NCBI RefSeq assembly: GCF_900100045.1
Contig: NZ_FNEA01000001.1
Location: 1-64,000 of the forward strand
DNA: 64,000 nucleotides
Source: Paracoccus denitrificans
GTDB taxonomy: Bacteria > Pseudomonadota > Alphaproteobacteria > Rhodobacterales > Rhodobacteraceae
Direction of reading: 5' to 3'
Positions 18,243 to 26,319 of the stretch are shown here, one piece after another. Position numbers and translations under genes: made by a program. The first letter of the stretch is position 1. Each line of letters opens with the position of its first letter. Under the pieces are notes generated by a model that searched no databases, was not told the origin of the DNA, and worked only from the letters and a program-made list of their open reading frames with translations.

Positions 18243-18965
18243 TTATCGAAGCGGATTCACGCCCTTCGGGATCAGCCGCAACTGCGCCTGTCCCATCAGG
18301 AAATCGACGGCCACGGCCAGCGCTGCGGTCGGGACGGCGCCCGCCAGCAGCATGCCCGTATCCATGAGGTCGATGCCGGTAAAGATCAGCTCGCCCAAGC
18401 CCCCGCCACCGATCAGGAAGGCCAGCGGCGTCGTGCCCACGTTGATCGCCAGCGCCGTGCGGATGCCCGAAAAGATGACATAGAGCGCATTCGGGATCTC
18501 GACCCGCATCAGGATCTGCCGTTGTGTCATGCCCATGCCCGTCGCGGCCTCCTTCAGGTGCGAAGGCACCGCCAGCAGCCCGGCATAGGTATTGCGCACA
18601 ATGGGCAGGAGCGAGGCCACGAACAGTCCGAAGAAGGCCGGCGGAAAGCCGATGCCCAAAAGCGTCATCGACAATGCGATGACCGCGAGCGTCGGTATGG
18701 TGGTGCCGATGTTGAAGACCTGCATCACCGTTTCGGCATAGCGTTCCATCGAGGGGCGCGACAGCCAGATGCCCACCGGCACGCCCACGAGGATCGCCGC
18801 TCCGCCGGAACTGGCGACCAGGAACACATGCTGGCGCGTCAGGTAGGTGATGTCGTCCCAGTATATCGTGATCTGGTCCAGCAACCCCGAGGTTGCCACC
18901 CAGATGCCCAGCAGGAAGACCAGCAGCATCGTCGCCCCGCGCCCGAGACCCAGCCAGCGTGTCAT
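18243..18965 (-). CDS. Quaternary amine ABC transporter permease (OpuC-type, second permease)
   Basis: A 240-residue inner-membrane permease with five to six hydrophobic segments. The BPD domain has the EAA-type loop EAATGMGMTQRQILMRVEIPNA near residue 150, typical of OpuBB/OpuCB proteins. Met 18965 overlaps the ATPase stop by 4 nt, supporting this start over the longer frame beginning at 19088. It pairs with the permease at 20136-20786. Confidence 0.9.
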   Translation of the reverse strand: MTRWLGLGRGATMLLVFLLGIWVATSGLLDQITIYWDDITYLTRQHVFLVASSGGAAILVGVPVGIWLSRPSMERYAETVMQVFNIGTTIPTLAVIALSMTLLGIGFPPAFFGLFVASLLPIVRNTYAGLLAVPSHLKEAATGMGMTQRQILMRVEIPNALYVIFSGIRTALAINVGTTPLAFLIGGGGLGELIFTGIDLMDTGMLLAGAVPTAALAVAVDFLMGQAQLRLIPKGVNPLR

Positions 18966-20116
18966 GACGCCCCCTGTTCCGGTCCCGCGCCCTTGTCGGG
19001 GCCATAGGTCGCGCGCAAGGCCGCGGTCACGTCCGGCTGGGTGATGACGCCCGCGAAACGGCCGTGATCGTCGGTGCAGGCCAGCCACATCGTGTCATGG
19101 GCGAACATCTCCGAGACCACGGCCCGCAGGTCCGCGCGGACCGGCACGGTGGCGGGCAGCGGATGGGCAAAGTCCCGGACCGTGCCCGAGGCGCCGGCCA
19201 TTTCTTCGGCGGTCACGAAGCCCACCGGGCGGCGGTCGCTGTCGATGACGACCGCGCGGCGCGCCTTTGCGACGGTCAACTGGTGCAACGCGTCGGACAC
19301 CTTGGTCGACCGCGCGGTCACCGGCACCTCGGTGGACGCCACCTCTTCGGCCGTGACCAGCCGCAGCCGCTTCAGCGTGCGGTCCGCGCCCACGAAATCG
19401 GCGACGAAGGCATTCGCGGGATGGGCCAGGATCATGTCGGGCGTGTCGTATTGCTCGATACGGCCGGCGCGGAAGATGGCGATCTTGTCACCCATCTTCA
19501 CCGCCTCGTCGATGTCGTGGCTGACGAACATGATGGTCTTCTTCAACTCGGCCTGCATCTTCAGGAACTCGTCCTGGATGATCTCGCGGTTGATCGGGTC
19601 GATGGCGCCGAAGGGCTCGTCCATCAGCATGACCGGCGGATCGGCGGCCAGCGCCCGGATGACGCCGACGCGCTGCTGCTGGCCGCCCGACAGCTCCTTG
19701 GGATAGCGGCGCAGGAACTGGCGCGGGTCCAGGCCCACCAGGTCCAGCAGGTCCGCCGCGCGCTGCCGGGCCTTGCGGATGTCCCAGTTCAGCAGCCGGG
19801 GAACGACGCAGATGTTCTCCTCGATGGTCATGTTGGGAAACAGGCCGATCTGCTGGATCACATAGCCGATATTGCGGCGCAGCTGGATATCGTCCAGCTG
19901 CGAGGTGTCCTGCCCGTCGATATAGATCTTGCCGCTGGTGGGCGGGATCAGCCGGTTGATCATCTTCAGCGCCGTGGTCTTGCCGCAGCCCGAAGGCCCC
20001 AGCAGGATGCAGATCTCGCCGGTGGGCACTTCCATGTTCACCCGGTCGGCGGCGACGATGTCGGCGCCGGGGGTCTTGAATCTCTTGGTCAGGTCTTCGA
20101 GTCGGATCATTCGCAA
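18962..20116 (-). CDS. Quaternary amine ABC transporter ATPase with CBS domains (OpuCA-type)
   Basis: A 384-residue ATPase. Walker A is GPSGCGKTTALK, the Q-loop is YVIQQIGLFP, the signature is LSGGQQQRVGV, Walker B is VMLMDEPFGAID and the H-loop is FVSHDIDEA. Residues from about 250 form two CBS-like segments (VSDALHQLTVAKARRAVVID; RADLRAVVSEMFAHDTMWLA), as in OpuCA/OpuAA, where they sense ionic strength or nucleotides. It is flanked by its two permeases and overlaps the downstream one by 4 nt. Met 20116 or 20110 is possible. Confidence 0.93.
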   Translation of the reverse strand: MRMIRLEDLTKRFKTPGADIVAADRVNMEVPTGEICILLGPSGCGKTTALKMINRLIPPTSGKIYIDGQDTSQLDDIQLRRNIGYVIQQIGLFPNMTIEENICVVPRLLNWDIRKARQRAADLLDLVGLDPRQFLRRYPKELSGGQQQRVGVIRALAADPPVMLMDEPFGAIDPINREIIQDEFLKMQAELKKTIMFVSHDIDEAVKMGDKIAIFRAGRIEQYDTPDMILAHPANAFVADFVGADRTLKRLRLVTAEEVASTEVPVTARSTKVSDALHQLTVAKARRAVVIDSDRRPVGFVTAEEMAGASGTVRDFAHPLPATVPVRADLRAVVSEMFAHDTMWLACTDDHGRFAGVITQPDVTAALRATYGPDKGAGPEQGAS

Positions 20117-20135
20117 AGGTCCTTGCTCGGAAGCG

Positions 20136-20786
20136 TCAGCGTTTCAGCCCGGCCGGGGTCAGCCGCTTCTGCAATTGCAAAAGCGCCCAGTCGGCCAAGA
20201 TGGCGAGAAGAGAGACGGCCAGCGCGCCGGTGATCAGCTGGCGCGGATCGGTCTGCGAAATGCCGCGCGCGATCAGCACGCCCAGACCGCCGGCGCCGAT
20301 ATAGGCGGCGATCGCCGCGACGCCGATATTCATGACCACGGCGGTCCGCACGCCGGCCATGATGACCGGGATCGCGATGGGGATTTCGAGCCGGGTCAGC
20401 CGCTGGAAAGGCGTCATGCCCATGCCGATGGCCGCCTCGCGCAGCGCGGGATCGACATTGGTGATGGCGGTATAGGTGTTGCGCACGATGGGCAGCTGCG
20501 AATAGAGCAGGATCGCGATCACCGCGGGCAGCCAGCCGATCCCCTGGCCGATCTTGGACAGGATCGGGATCATCAGGCCGAAAAGCGCGATCGAGGGGAT
20601 CGTGACGATGATCGAGGCCACATAAAGCACCCCGTCCGCGACGCGCCGGTTCTGGGTGATGGCGATGCCGATGGGCACGCCGGTCAGGATCGCCAACCCC
20701 ACAGCCACGGCGACGATCGAGATGTGCTCGCCCGCCAGACGCAGGATGACCGGCCAGTTATTCGCAATGAAACCAAATATTTCCAT
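20136..20786 (-). CDS. Quaternary amine ABC transporter permease (OpuC-type, first gene of operon)
   Basis: A 216-residue permease beginning MEIFGFIANNWPVILRLAGE, with the EAA loop REAAIGMGMTPFQRLTRLEI. Met 20786 is preferred because AGAGGG lies just upstream and homologues begin here; a longer frame up to 20879 has no homology. It is the promoter-proximal gene of the minus-strand operon ending at 12261. The 657-nt region between it and the divergent NitT-type operon must hold its promoter. Confidence 0.9.
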   Translation of the reverse strand: MEIFGFIANNWPVILRLAGEHISIVAVAVGLAILTGVPIGIAITQNRRVADGVLYVASIIVTIPSIALFGLMIPILSKIGQGIGWLPAVIAILLYSQLPIVRNTYTAITNVDPALREAAIGMGMTPFQRLTRLEIPIAIPVIMAGVRTAVVMNIGVAAIAAYIGAGGLGVLIARGISQTDPRQLITGALAVSLLAILADWALLQLQKRLTPAGLKR

Positions 20787-21443
20787 ATCCCTCTTTCCCT
20801 CGGGCAGAGATGGGGGCCTGATCAGCGATATCCCGGAATAGCCCGGTTGAAACGGCATCAAGTTGCGCCAATTCGTCACTAGCTTGCACGAATCCGTCGT
20901 GAAGACGGTTCAGGCGCCATCAAGCAGAGGCGGAGCTCGTCCTTCCGCCGGACCGCATATCGCAAAACTGTCGTATGACTTCATCTTGCAACAATTCCAG
21001 TCGCAGGGCTACCCCGCCGCGCCGACACTCTGGCGAGGCATTTCTTTTCGTCCAGCCGCCCCCGGTGGCGGGAGCCGCGGCGCACGGGCCGTCAAGTCGC
21101 CGAGTTCCTTGTCCGGGTGGCTGTGCCTGACGGCTGCACCGCACGCGGCACACTGTCACAGCAGCCGCGGAGAGCTTTGCCGGGAAAGGCGAAGTTCCCC
21201 CAATTCCGCCGCCTTTCAGCGGTCGAAAGATGGCGGTGGATAGATTTCTAATTAATAGAACAAAACGTATGAAATTATATAATTGTGAGCATGGTTGGGC
21301 TTCGATAATGTGAGGGGAACCGCATGAGGAGGCTTGCGGCAAGGCAATATTCAGTCAGCGCTCGGCATTCAGTCGGGGCATGTCGGATCAGCCCGGCATC
21401 CCGCCCGGCCGATCATGGCGGCGATGACGGTCAGGGAGGATGA
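20787..21443. other. 657-nt divergent intergenic region
   Basis: No gene is recognisable here. The left part should contain the promoter of the minus-strand OpuC operon, but I cannot define its boxes. The right part contains an AT-rich island (about 21241-21310) with the promoter/operator shared with the CoA-transferase operon, annotated separately. The GC-rich middle (21000-21200) shows no repeat or homology that I can recognise. Confidence 0.6.
21256..21300 (+). promoter_or_regulatory. Candidate promoter/operator of the NitT-type ABC operon
   Basis: TAGAA at 21256-21260 and TATAAT at 21278-21283 are separated by 17 nt. TATAAT lies inside the palindrome ATTATATAAT and is followed by TGTGAGCATGGTTGGGC. 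The same arrangement, with identical spacing and 13 of 17 identical downstream bases, precedes the CaiB-type gene at 25051-25095. The weak -35 suggests activator dependence, probably on the LysR protein encoded between the two operons. Confidence 0.6.
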
Positions 21444-22253
21444 ATGCAGCACGCCGTGCGTCTGGACAATGTCGACATCAGTTTCGGAGCGACGGGGAAA
21501 AGCGTGTTCCGCGCAGTTGCCGGCGCAAATCTCAGCGTTGCGAAGGGCGAGTTCGTCGCGATCGTCGGCCCGACGGGCTCGGGAAAGTCGACGCTGCTGA
21601 ACGCGGCCGCCGGCCTGCTGAAGCCTTCGGCCGGCACCGTCGAGATCCAGGGCCAGCCGCTCGATGGCCTCAACGGGCGCGCGGGCTATCTGTTTCAGGC
21701 CGATGCGCTGATGCCGTGGAAGACCTCGCGCGACAACGTGGCCATCGCGCTGGAAATCTCGGGCACGCCGCGGCGCGAAGCGCTGGAGCGGGCCGAGAAC
21801 TGGCTGGAAAAGGTCGGCCTGAAGGGTTTCGGGCACCGCTATCCCCACATGCTTTCCGGCGGCCAGCGCAAGCGCGTCGCCATGGCGCAGGTGCTGATCC
21901 GCGACCCGGAAATCCTGCTGATGGACGAGCCCTTCGGCCCGCTGGACGCGCAGACCCGGCTGATCATGGGGGATCTGTTGCTGGACCTGTGGCAGCAGGA
22001 CCGCAAGGCGGTGATGTTCGTGACCCATGATCTGGAAGAGGCCATCGCGCTGGCGGACCGGGTGGTCATCATGTCGACGGGACCGGACGCGAAGCTGATC
22101 GGGGATTTCACGATTCCCCTGGCGCGGCCGCGGGACGTTTCCGAGATCAAGCTGTCCCCCGAGTTCCAGGAACTGCACCGCGACATCTGGCACCTGCTGA
22201 AAGAGCAGGTGCTCAAGGCCTATGGCAACCAGAACCGGGAGGAGCGGGCATGA
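21444..22253 (+). CDS. NitT/TauT-family ABC transporter ATPase
   Basis: A 269-residue ATPase of the nitrate/sulfonate/taurine class. Walker A is GPTGSGKSTLLN, the Q-loop is YLFQADALMPWKTSRDN, the signature is LSGGQRKRVAM, Walker B is ILLMDEPFGPLD and the H-loop is FVTHDLEEA. ATG 21444 has AGGGAGGA upstream. It overlaps the permease gene by 4 nt. The operon carries the same promoter as the CaiB/HMG-CoA-lyase operon, so the cargo may be the acid those enzymes degrade rather than a sulfonate. Confidence 0.93.
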   Translation: MQHAVRLDNVDISFGATGKSVFRAVAGANLSVAKGEFVAIVGPTGSGKSTLLNAAAGLLKPSAGTVEIQGQPLDGLNGRAGYLFQADALMPWKTSRDNVAIALEISGTPRREALERAENWLEKVGLKGFGHRYPHMLSGGQRKRVAMAQVLIRDPEILLMDEPFGPLDAQTRLIMGDLLLDLWQQDRKAVMFVTHDLEEAIALADRVVIMSTGPDAKLIGDFTIPLARPRDVSEIKLSPEFQELHRDIWHLLKEQVLKAYGNQNREERA

Positions 22254-23029
22254 GCAGGACCGTCCTTGCAACCCTGCAGGTCCTCGTGGCGGTCATTGCC
22301 GTCGCGCTGTGGTGGGTGATCACCCAGACGTCGATCCTGGGCGATCCGGCCCGGATCCAGTTCTTTTTCTCGACGCCCGCCGACGTGTTCTGGCAGATCG
22401 TGGCCTGGTTCAGGAGCGGCGAGATCTGGCGGCACCTGTGGATCACGCTGATCGAGGCCGCGCTCGCTTTCGTCATCGGTGCGGTGGCCGCGATGATCGC
22501 CGGGTTCTGGCTGGCGCGCAGGCCGAAGCTGGCCGCGGTTTTCGACCCCTATGTCAAGGCGGCCAACGCCTTGCCGCGCGTGGTGCTGGCGCCGATCTTC
22601 ACGCTGTGGTTCGGCCTGGGCATCTGGTCCAAGGTGGCGCTGGGGTTCACGCTGGTCTTCTTCATCGTGTTCTTCAACGTCTATCAGGGCGTGAAGGAGG
22701 TGAACCGGACCGTCCTGCAGAACGCCCGGATGCTGGGCATGTCCGAGCGTCAGTTGCTGCGCCACGTCTATCTGCCCTCGGCGCTGAGCTGGGTGTTCTC
22801 CTCGCTGCATGTCTCGATCGGGTTCGCCGTGGTCGGCGCGGTCGTGGGCGAATATCTGGGGTCTTCCGCCGGGCTTGGCTACCTGATCGCGCAGGCCGAA
22901 GGCATGTTCGACATCGCCGGCGTGTTCGCGGGAATGTTCGTCCTTTCGGCCTTCGTCCTTCTGATCGACTGGGGGGTGACGATGGTGGAAAGGAAGCTGC
23001 TGGTCTGGCAGCCCGACAACAATCACTGA
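22250..23029 (+). CDS. NitT/TauT-family ABC transporter permease
   Basis: A 259-residue inner-membrane permease of the SsuC/TauC type. It has an N-terminal membrane segment (residues 7-25), further hydrophobic segments and the EAA loop around QNARMLGMSERQLLRHVYLP. The start overlaps the ATPase stop (ATGA). Length and order (ATPase, permease, binding protein) are normal for the class. Confidence 0.92.
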   Translation: MSRTVLATLQVLVAVIAVALWWVITQTSILGDPARIQFFFSTPADVFWQIVAWFRSGEIWRHLWITLIEAALAFVIGAVAAMIAGFWLARRPKLAAVFDPYVKAANALPRVVLAPIFTLWFGLGIWSKVALGFTLVFFIVFFNVYQGVKEVNRTVLQNARMLGMSERQLLRHVYLPSALSWVFSSLHVSIGFAVVGAVVGEYLGSSAGLGYLIAQAEGMFDIAGVFAGMFVLSAFVLLIDWGVTMVERKLLVWQPDNNH

Positions 23030-23042
23030 AGGGAGGAGCAAT

Positions 23043-24044
23043 ATGACGATGCTCAGGACTATCCTTGCGGCTGCGCTGGTGGCGGGCGCGACGCCCGCGG
23101 CGGCCGAAACCGTCAAGATCGCGATCGGCGGTGCCAGCTGCGTCTGCTACATGCCCGTCGTTCTGGCCGAACAGCTGGGCCTTTACGAAAAGCACGGGGT
23201 CGATGTCGAACTGGTGGACTTCAAGGGCGGCTCGGCGGCGCTGAAGGCGGTGGTCGGCGGCAGCGCGGACGTGGTTTCGGGCTATTACGAACACACCATC
23301 ACGCTGGCGGCCAAGCGGCAGGAGCTGTCCTCGTTCGTGCTGATGGGGCGGCTGCCCGGCATCGCCGTGGCCGTGGCGCCCGGCAAGACGGACGAGGTCA
23401 AGTCGATCAAGGATCTTGCCGGCAAGACCGTCGGGATCAGCGCGCCGGGTTCCTCGACCGACTTCTTCCTCAAATACATGCTGTCGCAGGCCGGGCTGGA
23501 CCCGAATGCCGCCTCGGTCGTCGGGGTCGGCGTCGGCGCCACCGCGGTCGCGGCGCTTGAGCAGGGCCGGATCGACGCGGTGGTCACGCCCGATCCGGCG
23601 ATCACCCAGTTGCAGAGCCGGCACGCCGACCTGCCCATCCTGGTCGATACCCGCAAGGCGGCGGATACCCACGCCCTGTTCGGCGCCGATTACCCCGGCG
23701 CGGCGCTTTATACCCGCACGGAATGGCTCGACCAGCATCCCGAACAGGCCCAGGCGCTGGCCGCCGCCATCGTCGAGACGCTGGAATACATCCACAACAC
23801 CCCCGCCGAGGAGATCGCGGCGAAGATGCCGCCCAACCTGGTCGGTGCGGACAAGCAGGTCTATATCGAATCGCTGAACAACAGCATGGAAATGCTGTCG
23901 GAAACCGGGCTGGTGGATGCGAAGGGCGCCGAAGCGGTGCAGACGATGCTGAGCTTCAACCTGCCCGAGGTGGCCGGCGCCACCATCGACCTCGGCAAGA
24001 CCTATACCAACGCCTATGTCGAAAAGGTCTCGGCGCAGCAGTAA
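23043..24044 (+). CDS. NitT/TauT-family ABC transporter substrate-binding protein
   Basis: A 333-residue periplasmic protein with a signal peptide (LAAALVAGATPAAAE, cleavage near residue 20). The NMT1/THI5/SsuA-like domain begins VKIAIGGASCVCYMPVVLAEQLGLYEK. Two cysteines near residue 31 (SCVCY) are unusual for the fold but could be non-functional. GGGAGGA precedes ATG 23043, and a strong terminator follows at 24065. Ligands of this class include sulfonates, nitrate, pyrimidines and organic acids; context suggests a carboxylic acid. Confidence 0.9.
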   Translation: MTMLRTILAAALVAGATPAAAETVKIAIGGASCVCYMPVVLAEQLGLYEKHGVDVELVDFKGGSAALKAVVGGSADVVSGYYEHTITLAAKRQELSSFVLMGRLPGIAVAVAPGKTDEVKSIKDLAGKTVGISAPGSSTDFFLKYMLSQAGLDPNAASVVGVGVGATAVAALEQGRIDAVVTPDPAITQLQSRHADLPILVDTRKAADTHALFGADYPGAALYTRTEWLDQHPEQAQALAAAIVETLEYIHNTPAEEIAAKMPPNLVGADKQVYIESLNNSMEMLSETGLVDAKGAEAVQTMLSFNLPEVAGATIDLGKTYTNAYVEKVSAQQ

Positions 24045-24064
24045 GCGGCGAAACCGATAAGAAG

Positions 24065-24090
24065 GCCCCGTCCGCCCGGACGGGGCTTTC
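24065..24090 (+). terminator. Rho-independent terminator
   Basis: GCCCCGTCC at 24065-24073 pairs perfectly with GGACGGGGC at 24078-24086 across a 4-nt loop and is followed by TTTC. It ends the NitT-type operon 21 nt after its stop and sits between convergent genes. Confidence 0.85.
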
Positions 24091-24091
24091 G

Positions 24092-25024
24092 TCATTCCGC
24101 CTCGATCAGTCTTGCCGGCCATATGCCGTCGTTGACGGCGCGGACCATCAGGTCACGGATCAGGTCGCGGATCGTCTCCAGCGCGATGGTCGGCGGCCGA
24201 TCCGTCTGTTCGCAAAGATAAAGCGTCCTTGTCAGGGTCGGCGAGATGATCGGCCGCCAGTGCAGCCTGCCGGATTTGATCTCGTCGCCCATGAACAGCG
24301 TCGTCCCGATGGTGCAGCCCAGCCCCTCGCGGACGGCGCCGGAGATCGCATGGACCGAATTCATCTGCAACTGGCTGGTCGCATAGATCTGTTCCAGAGT
24401 CTTGTGATGGTCCAGCAGTGCCCGCGCCGCCATGCCCTGGCGCAGCATGATGATCTTGAAATCCAGCAGCTCCGGCACCGTGACCGGCTCCGATCCGCTG
24501 CCGATGATCTCGCGCTTGCCGATCAGGACCAGATCTTCCTCGAGGATCGGCGTGGCCTTGAAGGTGCTGGTCAGCGGCGGGTTGTAGGCCAGCCCCAGAT
24601 CGGCATCCGCCGAGGACAGGTGCAGCAAGGTCGTGCTGGAAAGGCTTTCGATCATGTTGAGCTGCAGGTCCGGATAATCCTCGACCACGACCTTCGCCAG
24701 CTGGACGCCGATGGCCTGGATCGCGGAATAGGCCATGGCCAGCGATACCTCGCCCGAAACATTGTCGCGAAACGTGGACAGGTCCCTTTTCGCCACCTCG
24801 ACGGTCTTCAGGATGGACCGGGCATGAAAGTAAAGCCGCTCGCCCGCCGCCGTGGCCTCGAGGCCCCGCGACTTTCGCGTAAACAGCGGAGCGCCGATCT
24901 CGGCCTCCAGATTGGCGAGATGGTAGCTCAGCGCGGAAACGGCGATTCTCTCGGCATCCGCAGCCGCCGACAGGCTCTTGTTGTCGTAGATGCTGCAGAA
25001 ATACCGCAATTGCTTCAGGTCCAA
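24092..25024 (-). CDS. LysR-family transcriptional regulator
   Basis: A 310-residue LTTR with an N-terminal winged helix-turn-helix (MDLKQLRYFCSIYDNKSLSAAA; VSALSYHLANLEAEIGAPLF) and an effector domain from about residue 90. It is divergent from the CaiB-type gene, with start codons 106 nt apart, and convergent with the NitT-type operon. The AT-rich promoter it shares with the CaiB-type gene has a close copy before the NitT-type operon, which makes it the likely regulator of both. Confidence 0.93.
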   Translation of the reverse strand: MDLKQLRYFCSIYDNKSLSAAADAERIAVSALSYHLANLEAEIGAPLFTRKSRGLEATAAGERLYFHARSILKTVEVAKRDLSTFRDNVSGEVSLAMAYSAIQAIGVQLAKVVVEDYPDLQLNMIESLSSTTLLHLSSADADLGLAYNPPLTSTFKATPILEEDLVLIGKREIIGSGSEPVTVPELLDFKIIMLRQGMAARALLDHHKTLEQIYATSQLQMNSVHAISGAVREGLGCTIGTTLFMGDEIKSGRLHWRPIISPTLTRTLYLCEQTDRPPTIALETIRDLIRDLMVRAVNDGIWPARLIEAE

Positions 25025-25050
25025 GAGTGCCTCGCATGGATGCTATTTTT

Positions 25051-25095
25051 TAGAACGTATCTGTAAGTATTATATAATTGTAAGAAGGGCTGGGC
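25051..25095 (+). promoter_or_regulatory. Candidate promoter/operator of the CoA-transferase operon
   Basis: TAGAA at 25051-25055 and TATAAT at 25073-25078 are 17 nt apart. TATAAT lies within ATTATATAAT and is followed by TGTAAGAAGGGCTGGGC. It is a near copy of the promoter at 21256-21300. It lies between the divergent LysR and CaiB-type genes, 36 nt before the CaiB-type start. Confidence 0.62.
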
Positions 25096-25130
25096 AATCC
25101 TATCCTGTCGCCGATGGTATGGGAGGCCGC

Positions 25131-26318
25131 ATGACTGCCGAGTTCAAACCCCTCGAGGGGATCCGCGTCGTTGAGATGAGCCATATGGTGATGGGGCCGA
25201 GCTGCGGCATGTTCCTGGCCTTCCTGGGTGCCGAGGTCGTCAAGGTCGAGCCGCCCGGGGGCGACAAGACACGCCAGTTGACCGGCATGGGCAGCGCTTT
25301 CTTTCCGCTGTTCAACCGTCGGAAGAAATCCGTCGTCCTAGACAGCCGCACGCCGGCCGGCAAGGAGGCGCTGAACCGGCTTCTGGCCTCGGCCGACGTG
25401 TTCATCGACAACTTCAAGGACAGCACCTTGCAGGGGATGGGGCTGGATGCCGAAACCCTGCACGAACGCTTTCCGCATCTGATCTGCGCCAGCCACAAGG
25501 GTTTTCTTTCAGGCCCTTACGAGCGCCGGACGGCGCTTGACGAGGTGGTGCAGATGATGTCCGGCCTTGCCTACATGACCGGCCCCAAGGGTCGGCCGCT
25601 ACGCGTCGGCACCTCGGCCAACGACATCATGGGCGGGCTGTTCGGCGCCTTCGCCATCATCGCGGCGCTGTTCGAGCGGGGCAAGACAGGCGGGGGGCGG
25701 ACCATCCGCGTCGGCCTGTTCGAGAACTGCCTGCTGCTGGTCTCGCAGCACATGGTGCAGTTCGAGTTGGAGGGCAGGGATCCCGAACCGATGCCCGAGC
25801 GGGCGTTCAGCTGGCCGATCTATGACGTCTTTGCCGATGCCGAAGGGGGCCAGATCTTCATCGGTGCGGTCAGCGACGGCCATTGGACCCGGCTGTGCGG
25901 CTATCTCGGCCTCGACGACCTGCTGCAACATCCCGAACTGCAAAGCAGGATGGCCCGCATCAATGCCCGCTCCTGGGTGGTTCCCCTGGTTGCGGCGGCC
26001 GTCGCAAGGCGCCCCATGGCCGAGCTTTTGCCCGCGCTGGAGAAGATGGAGATCCCCTTCGCGCCGGTGGCCAAGCCCTCGGATCTGTTCCGCGACCAGC
26101 ATGTCATGCGGCAGGGCGGGCTCGCCTCGTCCCAGACCGCGGATGGCCGGACCTTCCGGGCGCCGGCTTTGCCGATCGAGATCGACGGCGCGTCGTTGGC
26201 CGGCGGGGGCGACGTGGACAGCATCGGCGGGCACAATGCCGAGATTCTCGGCAGTCTCGGCCTGACGCCCGAGGAAGTGGCAGCCGCAGCCAAGGCACCC
26301 TCGGGCGAGGCGGCGTGA
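25131..26318 (+). CDS. CaiB/BaiF-family (class III) CoA-transferase
   Basis: A 395-residue CoA-transferase. Family marks are PLEGIRVVEMSHMVMGPSCG at the N-terminus, FLGAEVVKVEPPGGDKTR, FNRRKKSVVLD, LLASADVFIDNFK and the predicted catalytic aspartate in TALDEVVQMMSG. ATG 25131 is chosen by homology and a GGGAGG 4 nt upstream. It is followed after 1 nt by an HMG-CoA-lyase-like gene. Known class III enzymes transfer CoA from succinyl-CoA to acids such as glutarate, 3-hydroxy-3-methylglutarate and itaconate; the neighbour fits a 3-hydroxy-3-methyl acid. Confidence 0.92.
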   Translation: MTAEFKPLEGIRVVEMSHMVMGPSCGMFLAFLGAEVVKVEPPGGDKTRQLTGMGSAFFPLFNRRKKSVVLDSRTPAGKEALNRLLASADVFIDNFKDSTLQGMGLDAETLHERFPHLICASHKGFLSGPYERRTALDEVVQMMSGLAYMTGPKGRPLRVGTSANDIMGGLFGAFAIIAALFERGKTGGGRTIRVGLFENCLLLVSQHMVQFELEGRDPEPMPERAFSWPIYDVFADAEGGQIFIGAVSDGHWTRLCGYLGLDDLLQHPELQSRMARINARSWVVPLVAAAVARRPMAELLPALEKMEIPFAPVAKPSDLFRDQHVMRQGGLASSQTADGRTFRAPALPIEIDGASLAGGGDVDSIGGHNAEILGSLGLTPEEVAAAAKAPSGEAA

Positions 26319-26319
26319 C

